Source: Bacilli bacterium
Lineage (GTDB): Bacteria; Bacillota_I; Bacilli_A; RF39; UBA660
Direction of reading: 5' to 3'
Assembly: GCA_016297695.1 (NCBI GenBank)
Contig: JAEDGC010000037.1
Coordinates: forward strand, 1-17,347
Length of the DNA stretch: 17,347 bases
Shown here: positions 1 to 7,910 of the stretch, in pieces
Layout of the letters: every line of letters starts with the position of its first letter
Position numbering within the stretch: the first letter of the stretch is position 1
The notes under the pieces: generated by a model
Seen by the model: only the letters and a program-made list of their open reading frames with translations
Databases searched by the model: none
Told to the model about the DNA's origin: nothing
Position numbers and translations under genes: made by a program

Positions 1-29
1 AATTTAATTAAAACCCCCTGTACCATCTG

Positions 30-87
30 TCTAAAAATTTGACAAATTGCCAAGAGAAAAAATAACAATTTTGACGATGTTTTTAGA
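30..87. repeat. Imperfect inverted repeat in gene-free left edge
   Basis: Positions 1-128 contain no open reading frame I can support. Within them TCTAAAAA (30-37) is matched by TTTTTAGA (80-87), and inside these CAAATTG (43-49) can pair with CAATTTTG (66-73) apart from one bulged T. This gives a weak, interrupted hairpin. Just outside is a C run and TGTACCATCTGTC (19-31), which looks a little like an insertion sequence end, but no transposase or second end is present. It may be a decayed element end, a structured 3' region of a gene lying to the left, or chance in AT-rich DNA. Confidence 0.25.
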
Positions 88-128
88 TAATATCCTTTTA
101 TAAATGTAATACGTCAAAATAAATTTAT

Positions 129-156
129 AAAAAAAAGTTGGATATTTTTATCCAAC
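129..156 (-). terminator. Rho-independent terminator of valS
   Basis: An 8-bp perfect stem, GTTGGATA (137-144) with TATCCAAC (149-156) around a 4-base loop, is followed on the minus strand by eight U (A run at 129-136). It starts 5 bases after the valS stop codon, so it is the end of the valS transcript. Confidence 0.9.
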
Positions 157-160
157 TATA

Positions 161-2683
161 TTAATTTTCTAATTCTTTTAATTTTTGTTCTTCTTCTATT
201 AATTTATTTTTTTCTTGTTCTACTAAGTTAGCAGGAGCTTTTTTTACATAATTTTCATTTGAAAGTAATTTTTTTCTTCTTTCAATGCTTTGTTTTAGAT
301 TTTCAATATTTTTATTTTTTAATTCTATTTCTTCATCTGTTACAATTTTTTCAAAATAAATAGTTGCTTTTAAATTTTCACTTGATACTTGATATGAATT
401 AATATTTAATTTTTCATTAATAATATTATTATCAAGTTTAAGTATTTTAATTATTATTTCATCTGTAAAATTAATATTTACTTTAAAATCTTTAGAAATA
501 TTATTTTCAGCCTTGATATTTCTAAAAGTTTTGATGAAATTTATTTTATTTTCAACAATTTCTTCCTCTTTTTCAAAAATTAATTTTTCATCATATTTAG
601 GATAATCTGAAATCATTATTGATTCACTATCTTTTATTGGTAGCATTTGGTATATTTCTTCAGTTACAAATGGCATAAATGGATGTAATATTTTTAATAT
701 TCCATTTAAAACTGTATATAAAACTGATTTAGTAGATTCTTTATCTATGTTAAATTTAGCAAATTCAATATAGTTGCTACAAAAGTCATCATAAATAAAA
801 TTATATGTTTCCATTCCGACTAAATTAAATTCATAATTATCCATATGTTTAATAGTACTATTAACTATTTTATTATATTTTGATAATATCCATTTATCTT
901 CATCAGATAAGTTACTTAAATCTATATTTTTTATGTCTTCAATATTCATTAATACAAAACGAGAAGCATTCCAAATTTTGTTAATATAATTCCAAGTTGA
1001 TGCCATTTTCGTTTCATCAAAACGTAAATCTGTACCAAAAGCACAATCAGTATTCAAATAATATCTTAAAGCATCTGTACCATATTTATTTATCATATCA
1101 AATGGATCAACACCATTTCCTAATGATTTAGACATTTTTCTTCCTTGAATATCTCTTACTAATCCATGAATAACTACATCTTTAAATGGTCTTACGCCAT
1201 TTAATTCAAGTGATTGAAAAGTCATTCTATTAACCCAGAACGGAATAATATCATATCCTGTAACTAAACAGTCATTTGGAAAATATCTTTGCATATCCTC
1301 TGTTTTTTCTGGCCATCCAAGTGTTGAAAAAGGCCATAATGCACTAGAAAACCAAGTATCAAGTACATCTTCATCTTGTACCCAACCTTCCCCTATTGGT
1401 GCTTCTTCTTTAACATATATTTCATCACCTTTATACCATGCTGGAATTCTATGTCCCCACCATAATTGACGAGAAATACACCAATCATAAGTAATTTCCA
1501 TCCAATGATTCATTGTTTTTTCATAATATTCAGGAACAAAATTTACTTTTGTATTTTCATCTTTTTGATTTTCTAATACTTTATCTGCAAGTCCCCTCAT
1601 TTTAACAAACCATTGCTTAGATAAGTATGGTTCAACCATAACTCCTGTTCTTTCAGAATGTCCAACTGAATGTACCATTGGTTCAATAGAAATTAACAAA
1701 TCTTTTTCTTGTAAATCTTTTAATAATTCTTCTCTACATTCTTCTCTAGTTAATCCAGCATATTTTAAAGCATTTTCATTCATCGTTCCATCAGGATTCA
1801 TTACTATTACTCTTTCTAGATTATGTCTATTTCCAACTTCAAAATCATTTGGATCATGGGCTGGAGTAATTTTAACAACTCCTGTTCCAAATTCAGGATC
1901 AGCATGTTCATCAGCAATTACTGGAATTAATTTATTTACAATTGGTAATATTACATTTTTACCAATATATTTTTTATATCTTTCATCTTTTTCATTTACT
2001 GCAACAGCTGTATCTCCAAATAAAGTTTCAGGTCTAGTTGTAGCAACGTCTAAATATTCATCTGACCCTTCAATATAGTATTTCAAATGATAAAATGCTC
2101 CTTCAACATCTTTATAGATAACTTCTTCATTTGATAAAGCTGTTTGAGCTACTGGATCCCAGTTAATTATTTTTTCACCACGATAAATTAATCCTTTATT
2201 GTAATAATCAACAAATACTTTGGTAACTGCTTTGTTTAAACCTTCATCCAAGGTAAATCTTTCCTTATCATAATCAACAGAAATTCCCATTGCTGCCCAT
2301 TGATCTCTTATACTTTGACCATATTCATGAGTCCAATCCCAACATGCATTTAAAAAATTTTCTCTACCATATTCATATTTATCAATACCTTGATCTTTTA
2401 ATTTTTTTACGACTTTAGCTTCTGTTGCTATTGCAGCATGATCCATACCTGGTAACCATAAAGTATCAAATCCTTGCATTCTTTTATATCTAATAATAGC
2501 ATCTTGAATTGCTACATTATAAGCATGCCCAATATGTAATTTACCTGTAACATTTGGTGGTGGAATTACTATACAATATGGATTTGCACCCTTATTTTTT
2601 CCAGATTTAAAATATCCTTTTTCTTTCCATATATCATATTTTTTTTCTTCTACTTTTTTAGCATCATATTTAGTTTCTAACAT
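161..2683 (-). CDS. valS: Valine--tRNA ligase
   Basis: Cytoplasmic class I aminoacyl-tRNA synthetase charging tRNA-Val with valine. The 840-residue length is normal for a bacterial ValRS. Visible signatures: PPPNVTGKLHIGH (41-53) containing the HIGH motif; the editing (CP1) domain with DVATTRPETLFGD (212-224) and GTGVVKITPAHDPND (266-280), whose Asp277 is the expected editing residue; the WCISRQLWWGHRIP block (401-414); KMSKS (516-520); an anticodon-binding domain; and the C-terminal coiled-coil arm (about 782-840) typical of ValRS. An upstream in-frame ATG at 2722 would add 13 residues and overlap the T-box terminator. ATG at 2683 is preferred because AGAAAGAGG (2691-2699) lies 7 bases upstream and the protein then begins MLETKYDAKK, as usual for the family. 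Expression is controlled by the T-box leader just upstream. Confidence 0.97.
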   Translation of the reverse strand: MLETKYDAKKVEEKKYDIWKEKGYFKSGKNKGANPYCIVIPPPNVTGKLHIGHAYNVAIQDAIIRYKRMQGFDTLWLPGMDHAAIATEAKVVKKLKDQGIDKYEYGRENFLNACWDWTHEYGQSIRDQWAAMGISVDYDKERFTLDEGLNKAVTKVFVDYYNKGLIYRGEKIINWDPVAQTALSNEEVIYKDVEGAFYHLKYYIEGSDEYLDVATTRPETLFGDTAVAVNEKDERYKKYIGKNVILPIVNKLIPVIADEHADPEFGTGVVKITPAHDPNDFEVGNRHNLERVIVMNPDGTMNENALKYAGLTREECREELLKDLQEKDLLISIEPMVHSVGHSERTGVMVEPYLSKQWFVKMRGLADKVLENQKDENTKVNFVPEYYEKTMNHWMEITYDWCISRQLWWGHRIPAWYKGDEIYVKEEAPIGEGWVQDEDVLDTWFSSALWPFSTLGWPEKTEDMQRYFPNDCLVTGYDIIPFWVNRMTFQSLELNGVRPFKDVVIHGLVRDIQGRKMSKSLGNGVDPFDMINKYGTDALRYYLNTDCAFGTDLRFDETKMASTWNYINKIWNASRFVLMNIEDIKNIDLSNLSDEDKWILSKYNKIVNSTIKHMDNYEFNLVGMETYNFIYDDFCSNYIEFAKFNIDKESTKSVLYTVLNGILKILHPFMPFVTEEIYQMLPIKDSESIMISDYPKYDEKLIFEKEEEIVENKINFIKTFRNIKAENNISKDFKVNINFTDEIIIKILKLDNNIINEKLNINSYQVSSENLKATIYFEKIVTDEEIELKNKNIENLKQSIERRKKLLSNENYVKKAPANLVEQEKNKLIEEEQKLKELEN

Positions 2684-2702
2684 TTTTAAACCTCTTTCTA
2701 AT

Positions 2703-2749
2703 AAAAAAAGGTAATACCACAAAGGACGAGCTATGCCCGTGGTACCACC
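2703..2749 (-). terminator. T-box regulated terminator of the valS leader
   Basis: GGUGGUACCAC (2749-2739) pairs along its full length, with two G-U pairs, with GUGGUAUUACC (2720-2710), and seven U follow (2709-2703). The 5' arm is the conserved T-box sequence itself, so forming the antiterminator when uncharged tRNA-Val binds prevents this hairpin. It lies a few bases before the valS ribosome binding site and would also stop readthrough from the genes upstream. Confidence 0.9.
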
Positions 2750-2914
2750 TTAATTAAACTTATTTTTATAACGCATAAATGCGGAAACTTCCTACTACTT
2801 ATTTCAGAAATTCAACTCCAAAGCTACCTTCTTATATATATCATATTAACTTTCACCTAACGTTAACTCTCTAAAAATCTATATATAATAATCCTCTTTT
2901 TCCTCGTTTTTACA
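2703..2914 (-). promoter_or_regulatory. T-box riboswitch, tRNA-Val (GUA specifier)
   Basis: A 5' leader on the minus strand with T-box landmarks in order: the CGAGG/AGAGGA start of Stem I; AGAGAG followed by a hairpin TTAAC/GTTAA whose loop carries GGTGAAA (the GGUGNRA distal loop); a specifier loop GAAGGTAGC in which GTA (2827-2825) reads as a valine codon, followed by the usual CTTTGGAGTT; then the T-box core AAGGTGGTACCACG (2751-2738) and the terminator. The UGGU bulge would pair with an ACCA tRNA end, fitting an A discriminator base as in tRNA-Val. Known T-box behaviour implies that uncharged tRNA-Val switches valS on. The exact 5' end is inferred from the promoter. Confidence 0.93.
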
Positions 2915-2920
2915 AAATAT

Positions 2921-2949
2921 ATATTATCTTATTTTTTATGAAATTTCAA
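2921..2949 (-). promoter_or_regulatory. Putative promoter of the valS T-box leader
   Basis: On the minus strand TTGAAA (2949-2944), a 17-base spacer and TAATAT (2926-2921) form a sigma-A-like promoter. It would start transcription near 2914, just before Stem I. The -35 lies inside the last codons of the upstream gene. No strong terminator separates that gene from this promoter, so the leader may also receive readthrough transcripts. Confidence 0.55.
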
Positions 2950-3877
2950 TAGTTTGTTTTACTTCATTTCCTATTTTTATCTCTATTTTGTTTTCATCAT
3001 TAATATTTGCATTAATTTCAGAATTATCATTTACTGTATAAGTATTTGATACAATTGTTAGATTATTAATATCCAAAATATAATAATTATTATTAGAATC
3101 TAATACTTCTATATATTTTGAAATATAATTTAGATATTTATAATTTCCAAAAAGTTTAGACGTTCCATCATAATTATATAAATTATAATTTTCATTTTTT
3201 GTTATAAATGTTTTTGTATCAAATGCAATAATTGGATCTAACATTTTTTCGGTAAAAACTGCTTCATTTGTATCAGTTAAATACCATTTACCATCTTTTT
3301 TTACTATAAATGCATCAGTAGATAATTTATTATTTTCTAAATCAACATCATTTTGTAATGCAATATATTCATATGTAAATGGAATTACAGTTGTAATTTC
3401 ATCTTTATCTATTTTTATAACTCCATAATTGCCAGTAACTCCCATTACTATGTAATAATCATTATTAATTCCAATACCATAATTTTTTACACTTTTATAC
3501 ATTGCCATAGATTTATTATTTTTTATATCATACAAATTTATTGCCCCTTGTTCTTCTTTATAATCAGCAATAAATGCATATCTATTATCAATTAAATCAG
3601 TACTTTTTTTAGAAGACTTGTAATAATTTATTCCATATTCTTCATCATTAATTGTTTGTGTAGCATACCCACAATTTTTAAAATTACATTCATATGTACC
3701 AATTAAATCTCCTGTGTTACTGTAAAAATATAATTTATTATTATAATAAAATTCTTTATTTAGATTATCTATATCTTTAATTTCTTTATTATAAATAATT
3801 CCCATTACAGTAAGAGGAAGAGTAATAACAAGTGCAATTATAGCAATAATTAGTGCTCCCTTTTTATATTTATTCAT
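2936..3877 (-). CDS. Single-module membrane-anchored surface protein, unknown function
   Basis: A 313-residue protein with a basic N-terminus (MNKYKKG), one hydrophobic segment (about 8-29) and a long polar, Asn/Asp/Lys/Tyr-rich region that should lie outside the cell. That region matches, piece by piece, the two modules of the neighbouring 737-residue protein: a GTYEC...C pair (Cys64, Cys69), YGVIKI followed by IPFTYEYI (151-172), and YNLYNYDGT then YKYL (231-249). YGVIKIDKDE and DGKWYLTD resemble WG/KWG beta-propeller repeats, but only loosely. ATG at 3877 is chosen over the GTG at 3886 because AGAAGGTGA sits correctly before the ATG and the GTG lies inside that site. It overlaps the upstream stop by 8 bases (ATGAATAA), suggesting coupled translation. 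Function is unknown; a surface binding or scaffold role is inference. Confidence 0.85.
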   Translation of the reverse strand: MNKYKKGALIIAIIALVITLPLTVMGIIYNKEIKDIDNLNKEFYYNNKLYFYSNTGDLIGTYECNFKNCGYATQTINDEEYGINYYKSSKKSTDLIDNRYAFIADYKEEQGAINLYDIKNNKSMAMYKSVKNYGIGINNDYYIVMGVTGNYGVIKIDKDEITTVIPFTYEYIALQNDVDLENNKLSTDAFIVKKDGKWYLTDTNEAVFTEKMLDPIIAFDTKTFITKNENYNLYNYDGTSKLFGNYKYLNYISKYIEVLDSNNNYYILDINNLTIVSNTYTVNDNSEINANINDENKIEIKIGNEVKQTIEIS

Positions 3878-6083
3878 TATTTTCACCTTCTATTTGTGTA
3901 TCAGTATTTACATTTTCAACAATGTTTTTAACTAAAGAATAAACTGAAGATGTATAATTACCATCTTTCAAAGTGTATATTGTAGCAGTATCACCTGAAA
4001 TATTTATCTTAAATGCTAATTGACCATCACCATAATATCTATCAGCATATAATTGAATAGATTCATTTAATAAAGCCGTAGTTGATTCTTTATAAGAGTA
4101 CATATTAAGTTTATTAGAAGAATCTATACCAGCAAAGTAATTATCATATAATTCAATATATTTATAACCTTCTTTTGTTATTTTATTACCATTATAATCA
4201 TAAATATAATACATATTATTTTCAACAGCTTTTAAGTAAGTTGAATTATATCCTCTTATTTTAGCTGTAATTTTTTTTGTTAATTCTTTTCCACTTTTAT
4301 CAATTAATAGATATCCATCATTATTAGCTAAGTAATTATTACTAATAATTTCAATTGAATTATAATTAAAAGCTAATACAGGAGTAACATCACTATCATT
4401 TATTTTAACAATACCATATTTATTTTTATTATTTTTAGCAATTATATGTATTTCTGATTCAGTTTGGAATGATGGCTCATTTATGTTTGTATTTAAAATA
4501 GTATTAACATTAAGATACTTAGAAATAACTTTATTTTTTTGTAAATCATATAAAACAATATTAGTATTGGAATCGCTTACTACATTTGGATTATCTTTAA
4601 TAAATATAAATCTATGATTTAAAATTGGAATAATTCCATCACTACTAGTTTGAGTCATATCATTATCTTGTTTCAAAGGCGTTTGACTTGCTATAAAACA
4701 ATTTTCAAAAGAACTTGAATTATCAGAAATCACATTTTTGTTAGTACATTTATATTCCCCAATTAAATTTGTTTTATCTAGATTATCATAAATATATAAT
4801 ATTCCATCAAAATAATTTATATATTTTGTTGTTGCTGATAATTTACCTTCAGCTTTATTTATTATATACTCTTTATCATTTATTTTTAATGAAATAGAAT
4901 TAGTATTATCTTCAATTTCAAAAGATTCGTATGTTTCTTTTAATTCATTATTATCATCGTATATATATAATTTTTGATAATATTTATAATTATTATTTAT
5001 ATCAAAACCTTTTTCATTAAGTTTAAAACCATCACTAGAATTAAAGAACATTTTTTTATCTTTAATAAACATATTATAATCATCAAATAGTTTAATATAA
5101 TCAAAACTATCATCATAAACTAAATTATTCTTATAATCATAGATATAATATTTATTTTCATCATCTACTGCTACTAAAAATTTATCATTATAATTTACAA
5201 TATCCATAGCAATAGCTTTAGTTAATATCTTTTCATTTAGATCAATTAAATAATTTCTACCACTTTCATTAGCAATTAAATTTGTTTTGTCTTTATCATT
5301 TAACATAGCTAAATTATCATAGTTAAATTGAATTTTTGTTTTTACTTCATCACCGAATTCTAATACTCCGTAAGAACCAGTATAATCTTTAATTATTGCA
5401 TAATTATTATTTATATATTTTATAGCATTATATTCTTCAATAGTATTATTACTATTTATATCAAATAAAATAACTTTTTCTTCATTTTCATCTTTAGAAT
5501 CATGAATAAAGACGTATTGATTATTGATTATATCTGATCTAGTATTTAAAATGTTTCCTTCTTCATCTATTTTTTTAGGATTATCTATTTTTTCATCTTT
5601 TTCATAATATGCAACAAAACATAATTTTTCATCTTCATTTTTACATTCATATTTTCCTAATTCTTTATTACTCTTATCTAAAAGTATTAATTTACCATTT
5701 TCATAACGATAATTATCTGCCTCAAATATAACATCTTCTTTCTTTTCAATACTTTTACTTTTCTTAGAATTATTAAATATAAAGAATAAACCAGTAGCCA
5801 AAATCAATAAAAATAAAATAGATACTACAATTATAATTATTTTTTTCTTTTTACTAAAAGATTTCCACTTATTTTTTATTTTATCTTTAAGTTTTTTCTT
5901 AGTTTTAATTTCTTTTATATCATCAGTCATTTTATCGATACCATCAATAGTTTCTTCAATCATGTCCAAATCTTCATTAATATTTAAAACCTCTTGTTCA
6001 AAATCTAAAACAGGCTTTTCACCATTTTCGATATCATTTAAATTTTCTATTTCTTTTGTTATTTCTAAATTATTATCATCCAT
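3870..6083 (-). CDS. Two-module membrane-anchored surface protein, unknown function
   Basis: A 737-residue protein: an acidic cytoplasmic stretch (1-60), a Lys-rich linker (61-81), one membrane segment (about 82-103), then an external part made of two related modules (about 117-420 and 421-735). Each module carries a Cys pair after G-x-Y-x-C (Cys147/Cys155; Cys446/Cys462), a YG[VI] segment followed by a [FN]-F-N-Y motif (238-255; 556-574), YYIYDY (312-317; 625-630) and a Y-I-[KE]-L-[FY]-D turn (329-334; 642-647). The Cys pairs could form disulfides. The YG...FNY blocks faintly resemble WG-type propeller repeats. The acidic tail before the membrane segment is absent from the smaller partner gene downstream. 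AAAGGAG precedes the ATG by 9 bases. I do not recognise a named family; low-complexity Asn/Lys/Asp content mirrors the AT-rich genome. Confidence 0.87.
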   Translation of the reverse strand: MDDNNLEITKEIENLNDIENGEKPVLDFEQEVLNINEDLDMIEETIDGIDKMTDDIKEIKTKKKLKDKIKNKWKSFSKKKKIIIIVVSILFLLILATGLFFIFNNSKKSKSIEKKEDVIFEADNYRYENGKLILLDKSNKELGKYECKNEDEKLCFVAYYEKDEKIDNPKKIDEEGNILNTRSDIINNQYVFIHDSKDENEEKVILFDINSNNTIEEYNAIKYINNNYAIIKDYTGSYGVLEFGDEVKTKIQFNYDNLAMLNDKDKTNLIANESGRNYLIDLNEKILTKAIAMDIVNYNDKFLVAVDDENKYYIYDYKNNLVYDDSFDYIKLFDDYNMFIKDKKMFFNSSDGFKLNEKGFDINNNYKYYQKLYIYDDNNELKETYESFEIEDNTNSISLKINDKEYIINKAEGKLSATTKYINYFDGILYIYDNLDKTNLIGEYKCTNKNVISDNSSSFENCFIASQTPLKQDNDMTQTSSDGIIPILNHRFIFIKDNPNVVSDSNTNIVLYDLQKNKVISKYLNVNTILNTNINEPSFQTESEIHIIAKNNKNKYGIVKINDSDVTPVLAFNYNSIEIISNNYLANNDGYLLIDKSGKELTKKITAKIRGYNSTYLKAVENNMYYIYDYNGNKITKEGYKYIELYDNYFAGIDSSNKLNMYSYKESTTALLNESIQLYADRYYGDGQLAFKINISGDTATIYTLKDGNYTSSVYSLVKNIVENVNTDTQIEGENNE

Positions 6084-6111
6084 AATAAAAAACTCCTTTA
6101 TCTTAATAAAG

Positions 6112-6120
6112 ATTATAACA
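6112..6120 (-). promoter_or_regulatory. Extended -10 promoter for the two-module surface protein operon
   Basis: TGTTATAAT reads on the minus strand here, a perfect TATAAT with the TGn extension and no convincing -35. It lies about 30 bases before the 3870-6083 start codon, with AAAGGAG between them. It is divergent from the rpmB promoter. Confidence 0.6.
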
Positions 6121-6179
6121 TAATTTTATGTCTATAGAAAAGTATAAAAGAATATTTTTTAAGCTTTAAATATATTTAT

Positions 6180-6208
6180 TTGACTTTAATATAATTTTAT
6201 AGTAAAAT
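6180..6208 (+). promoter_or_regulatory. Promoter of rpmB
   Basis: TTGACT (6180-6185), a 17-base spacer and TAAAAT (6203-6208) give a good sigma-A promoter on the plus strand. Transcription would start near 6215, leaving a leader of about 25 bases. The Shine-Dalgarno GAGGTGA (6230-6236) sits 4 bases before ATG. Confidence 0.7.
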
Positions 6209-6240
6209 TTTTAAAGGAAAGCGAAAGTTGAGGTGAACTT

Positions 6241-6402
6241 ATGGCAACAAAAATAACAAAAAAGAAACCTTTATCAGTTAATTTAAGAAGTAAAGCATGT
6301 AATGCAACAAAGAGTAAACAAAAACCTAATTTACAAAAGAAAACTATTGATGGAAAAAAAGTAATTATTAGTTCTAGAGAAGCAAGAACTTTATCAAAAT
6401 AA
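6241..6402 (+). CDS. rpmB: Large ribosomal subunit protein bL28 (short form)
   Basis: A 53-residue, strongly basic protein that aligns with bacterial bL28: SVNLRSKACNATKSKQKPNLQK matches, in two parts, the usual SGNxRSHAxNxTK and PNLQK segments (positions 12-34), and DGKKVIISSREARTL (37-51) matches the C-terminal GKxVxVSxRAxRTL block. It is somewhat shorter than the ~62 residues of Bacillus bL28, and the N-terminal CxxTG start and the zinc-type Cys pairs are absent; only one Cys (20) remains. GAGGTGA provides the ribosome binding site. It faces the rsgA/rpe block, an arrangement I recall from Bacillus, and it ends directly in a terminator. Confidence 0.9.
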   Translation: MATKITKKKPLSVNLRSKACNATKSKQKPNLQKKTIDGKKVIISSREARTLSK

Positions 6403-6433
6403 TAAGACCTGAATTTTCAAGTCTTATTTTTTT
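6401..6433 (+). terminator. Terminator between convergent rpmB and the PHP gene
   Basis: AATAAGAC (6401-6408) pairs with GTCTTATT (6421-6428), with an inner TGAA/TTCA extension, and seven T (6427-6433) follow on the plus strand. It begins inside the rpmB stop codon. The stop codon of the minus-strand gene (6424-6426) lies in the 3' arm. On the minus strand the following T tract is broken (TTATTATTTT), so termination in that direction is possible but weaker. Confidence 0.85.
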
Positions 6434-7233
6434 AATGATTTGATTTTACTAAAATCGGGTATTCTATTATGGTATACTGCTACTTCTTCATATCCTAAAG
6501 ATTCTAAAACTTCATATACAAAATTAAAATTACTAGCCAAATCATCTACTTTATGTGCATCTGAACCTACAGTCAAAATCTTTCCACCCAATTCTTTATA
6601 TCTTTTTAAAATTTCTAAATTTGGATGAAAAGAACTTAAACCATACCTCAATCCAGAAGTATTAATTTCAATTCCTTTATCCTTTTTTATTAAGTTTAGT
6701 AAAATTTCATCTAATATTTCTTTAAATTCTAAATAATCTATTTTCTTTTCGGAATATCCCCCATATCTTACAACATAATCTAAGTGTCCATAAACATCAA
6801 ATTCTTGATATTTTTTTATATTTTCAAGGACTTCTTTAAAATAATTTAAATATGCTTGTTTTCTATCTAAACCGTCAAAGAAACTCCTATCAAAAGACAT
6901 ATCTTTTTTACAGGTGATATGTGATGATCCTATTATAAAATCAAAGGGATATTTTTTTACTAATGATTGAATTGTTTTAACAATATCAGGTTGTAAACCA
7001 AATTCAATTCCAAAATTAGTTTTTATTTTAGAATCATCCTTTATTTCCAAATATTTTTCTAAATAATAAGATATATCTAATGTTTTTAAATTTGTCTTAA
7101 TTCCAGTATAATCATCCCAATGCTCTGTAAATGTAATTTCATCTACTTTCTTTTGCCTAGCAACACAAATGTATTCTAAAAATGTAGAAATTCCATCATG
7201 TGATATAGTAGAATGTACATGACTATCTTTCAT
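6424..7233 (-). CDS. hisK: PHP-family phosphatase, histidinol-phosphatase (HisK/HisJ) type
   Basis: A 269-residue protein, close to the ~268 residues of the Bacillus HisK type. Metal-binding residues of the PHP fold are all visible: HVH (His5, His7), TEHWD (His38), GIEFGL (Glu77), SSHIT (His105), GHLD (His150) and GSDAH (Asp225, His227). The enzyme would hydrolyse histidinol phosphate using a trinuclear metal centre in the cytoplasm. No other histidine gene is in the window, so the true substrate may differ; PHP phosphatases act on several small phosphate esters. AAAGGAG lies 8 bases before the ATG. It follows rpe by 30 bases and is likely the last gene of that operon, in the position held by thiN in Bacillus. 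Confidence 0.82.
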   Translation of the reverse strand: MKDSHVHSTISHDGISTFLEYICVARQKKVDEITFTEHWDDYTGIKTNLKTLDISYYLEKYLEIKDDSKIKTNFGIEFGLQPDIVKTIQSLVKKYPFDFIIGSSHITCKKDMSFDRSFFDGLDRKQAYLNYFKEVLENIKKYQEFDVYGHLDYVVRYGGYSEKKIDYLEFKEILDEILLNLIKKDKGIEINTSGLRYGLSSFHPNLEILKRYKELGGKILTVGSDAHKVDDLASNFNFVYEVLESLGYEEVAVYHNRIPDFSKIKSLKK

Positions 7234-7263
7234 CTTTTTTACTCCTTTAATTTAAAAAAATTG

Positions 7264-7899
7264 TTATTTACGTAATAAATTTATTCTTTCATCAAAATAC
7301 TCATGATGGCAAATAAATGAACCACTTACCAATATATCTCCACCACTTTTTTTGACTTTATAAGCAGTATATTCATTTATTCCACCATCTACACTTATTA
7401 AATACTTATATCCATTATTATTTCTTATATTATTTAAATCTTCAACTTTTTTTAACATATCAAATAGAAATCTTTGACCACCAGCACCTGGTTCTACAGT
7501 CATTACTAATATTAAATCAATTTCGTTATAATAAGGTTCTAAATAAGAAATATCAGTATTAGGTTTTATAGAAATACCTACTTTTATATTTTTAGATTTT
7601 ATTAATTTTATATTTTCTTCTATATTATTACTTTCTAAATGAATTGTAATATACTCTGGATTTAATTTACTTAAATCATCTATATATCGTTTTGGATTTA
7701 AAACCATTAAATGAATATCTAATGGTTTTTTTGTATCTTTTAAATCATTTAAAACATTTTTTATTTCAAAATTATTTTTTGGAACAAATTTGCCATCCAT
7801 CAAATCAACATGAATAAAATCGGCACTTGATTTATCTATTAATCTAATTGTATTTTTTTTATCAAAAATACTACTTAAGTATGATACTGATACTTTCAT
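7264..7899 (-). CDS. rpe: Ribulose-phosphate 3-epimerase
   Basis: A 211-residue TIM-barrel enzyme interconverting ribulose 5-phosphate and xylulose 5-phosphate in the pentose phosphate pathway. Key features: FIHVDLMDGKFVP (28-40) with metal ligands His30 and Asp32, DIHLMV (61-66) with His63, VMTVEPGAGGQRF (132-144), where the family usually has VNPGFGGQ, and ISVDGGI (168-174) with catalytic Asp171, then the phosphate-binding VSGSFI (191-196). AAAGGAGG sits only 4 bases before the ATG. The gene begins 11 bases after the rsgA stop, whose last bases flow directly into the ribosome binding site, so the two are co-transcribed. Confidence 0.95.
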   Translation of the reverse strand: MKVSVSYLSSIFDKKNTIRLIDKSSADFIHVDLMDGKFVPKNNFEIKNVLNDLKDTKKPLDIHLMVLNPKRYIDDLSKLNPEYITIHLESNNIEENIKLIKSKNIKVGISIKPNTDISYLEPYYNEIDLILVMTVEPGAGGQRFLFDMLKKVEDLNNIRNNNGYKYLISVDGGINEYTAYKVKKSGGDILVSGSFICHHEYFDERINLLRK

Positions 7900-7910
7900 T
7901 GTTCCTCCTT

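Noticed and set aside
39..68. Possible promoter with TTGACA at 39-44
   Set aside because: The -10 at the right distance is poor (ATAACA or TAACAA), and the sequence points into the valS 3' end with no gene to serve.
6224..6240. Hairpin around the rpmB Shine-Dalgarno (AAGTT and AACTT)
   Set aside because: Only five mostly A-T pairs with the ribosome binding site in the loop; too weak to propose regulation.
6440..6628. Open frame on the plus strand, about 62 codons
   Set aside because: It lies wholly inside the PHP phosphatase gene on the other strand, has no ribosome binding site and no family resemblance.
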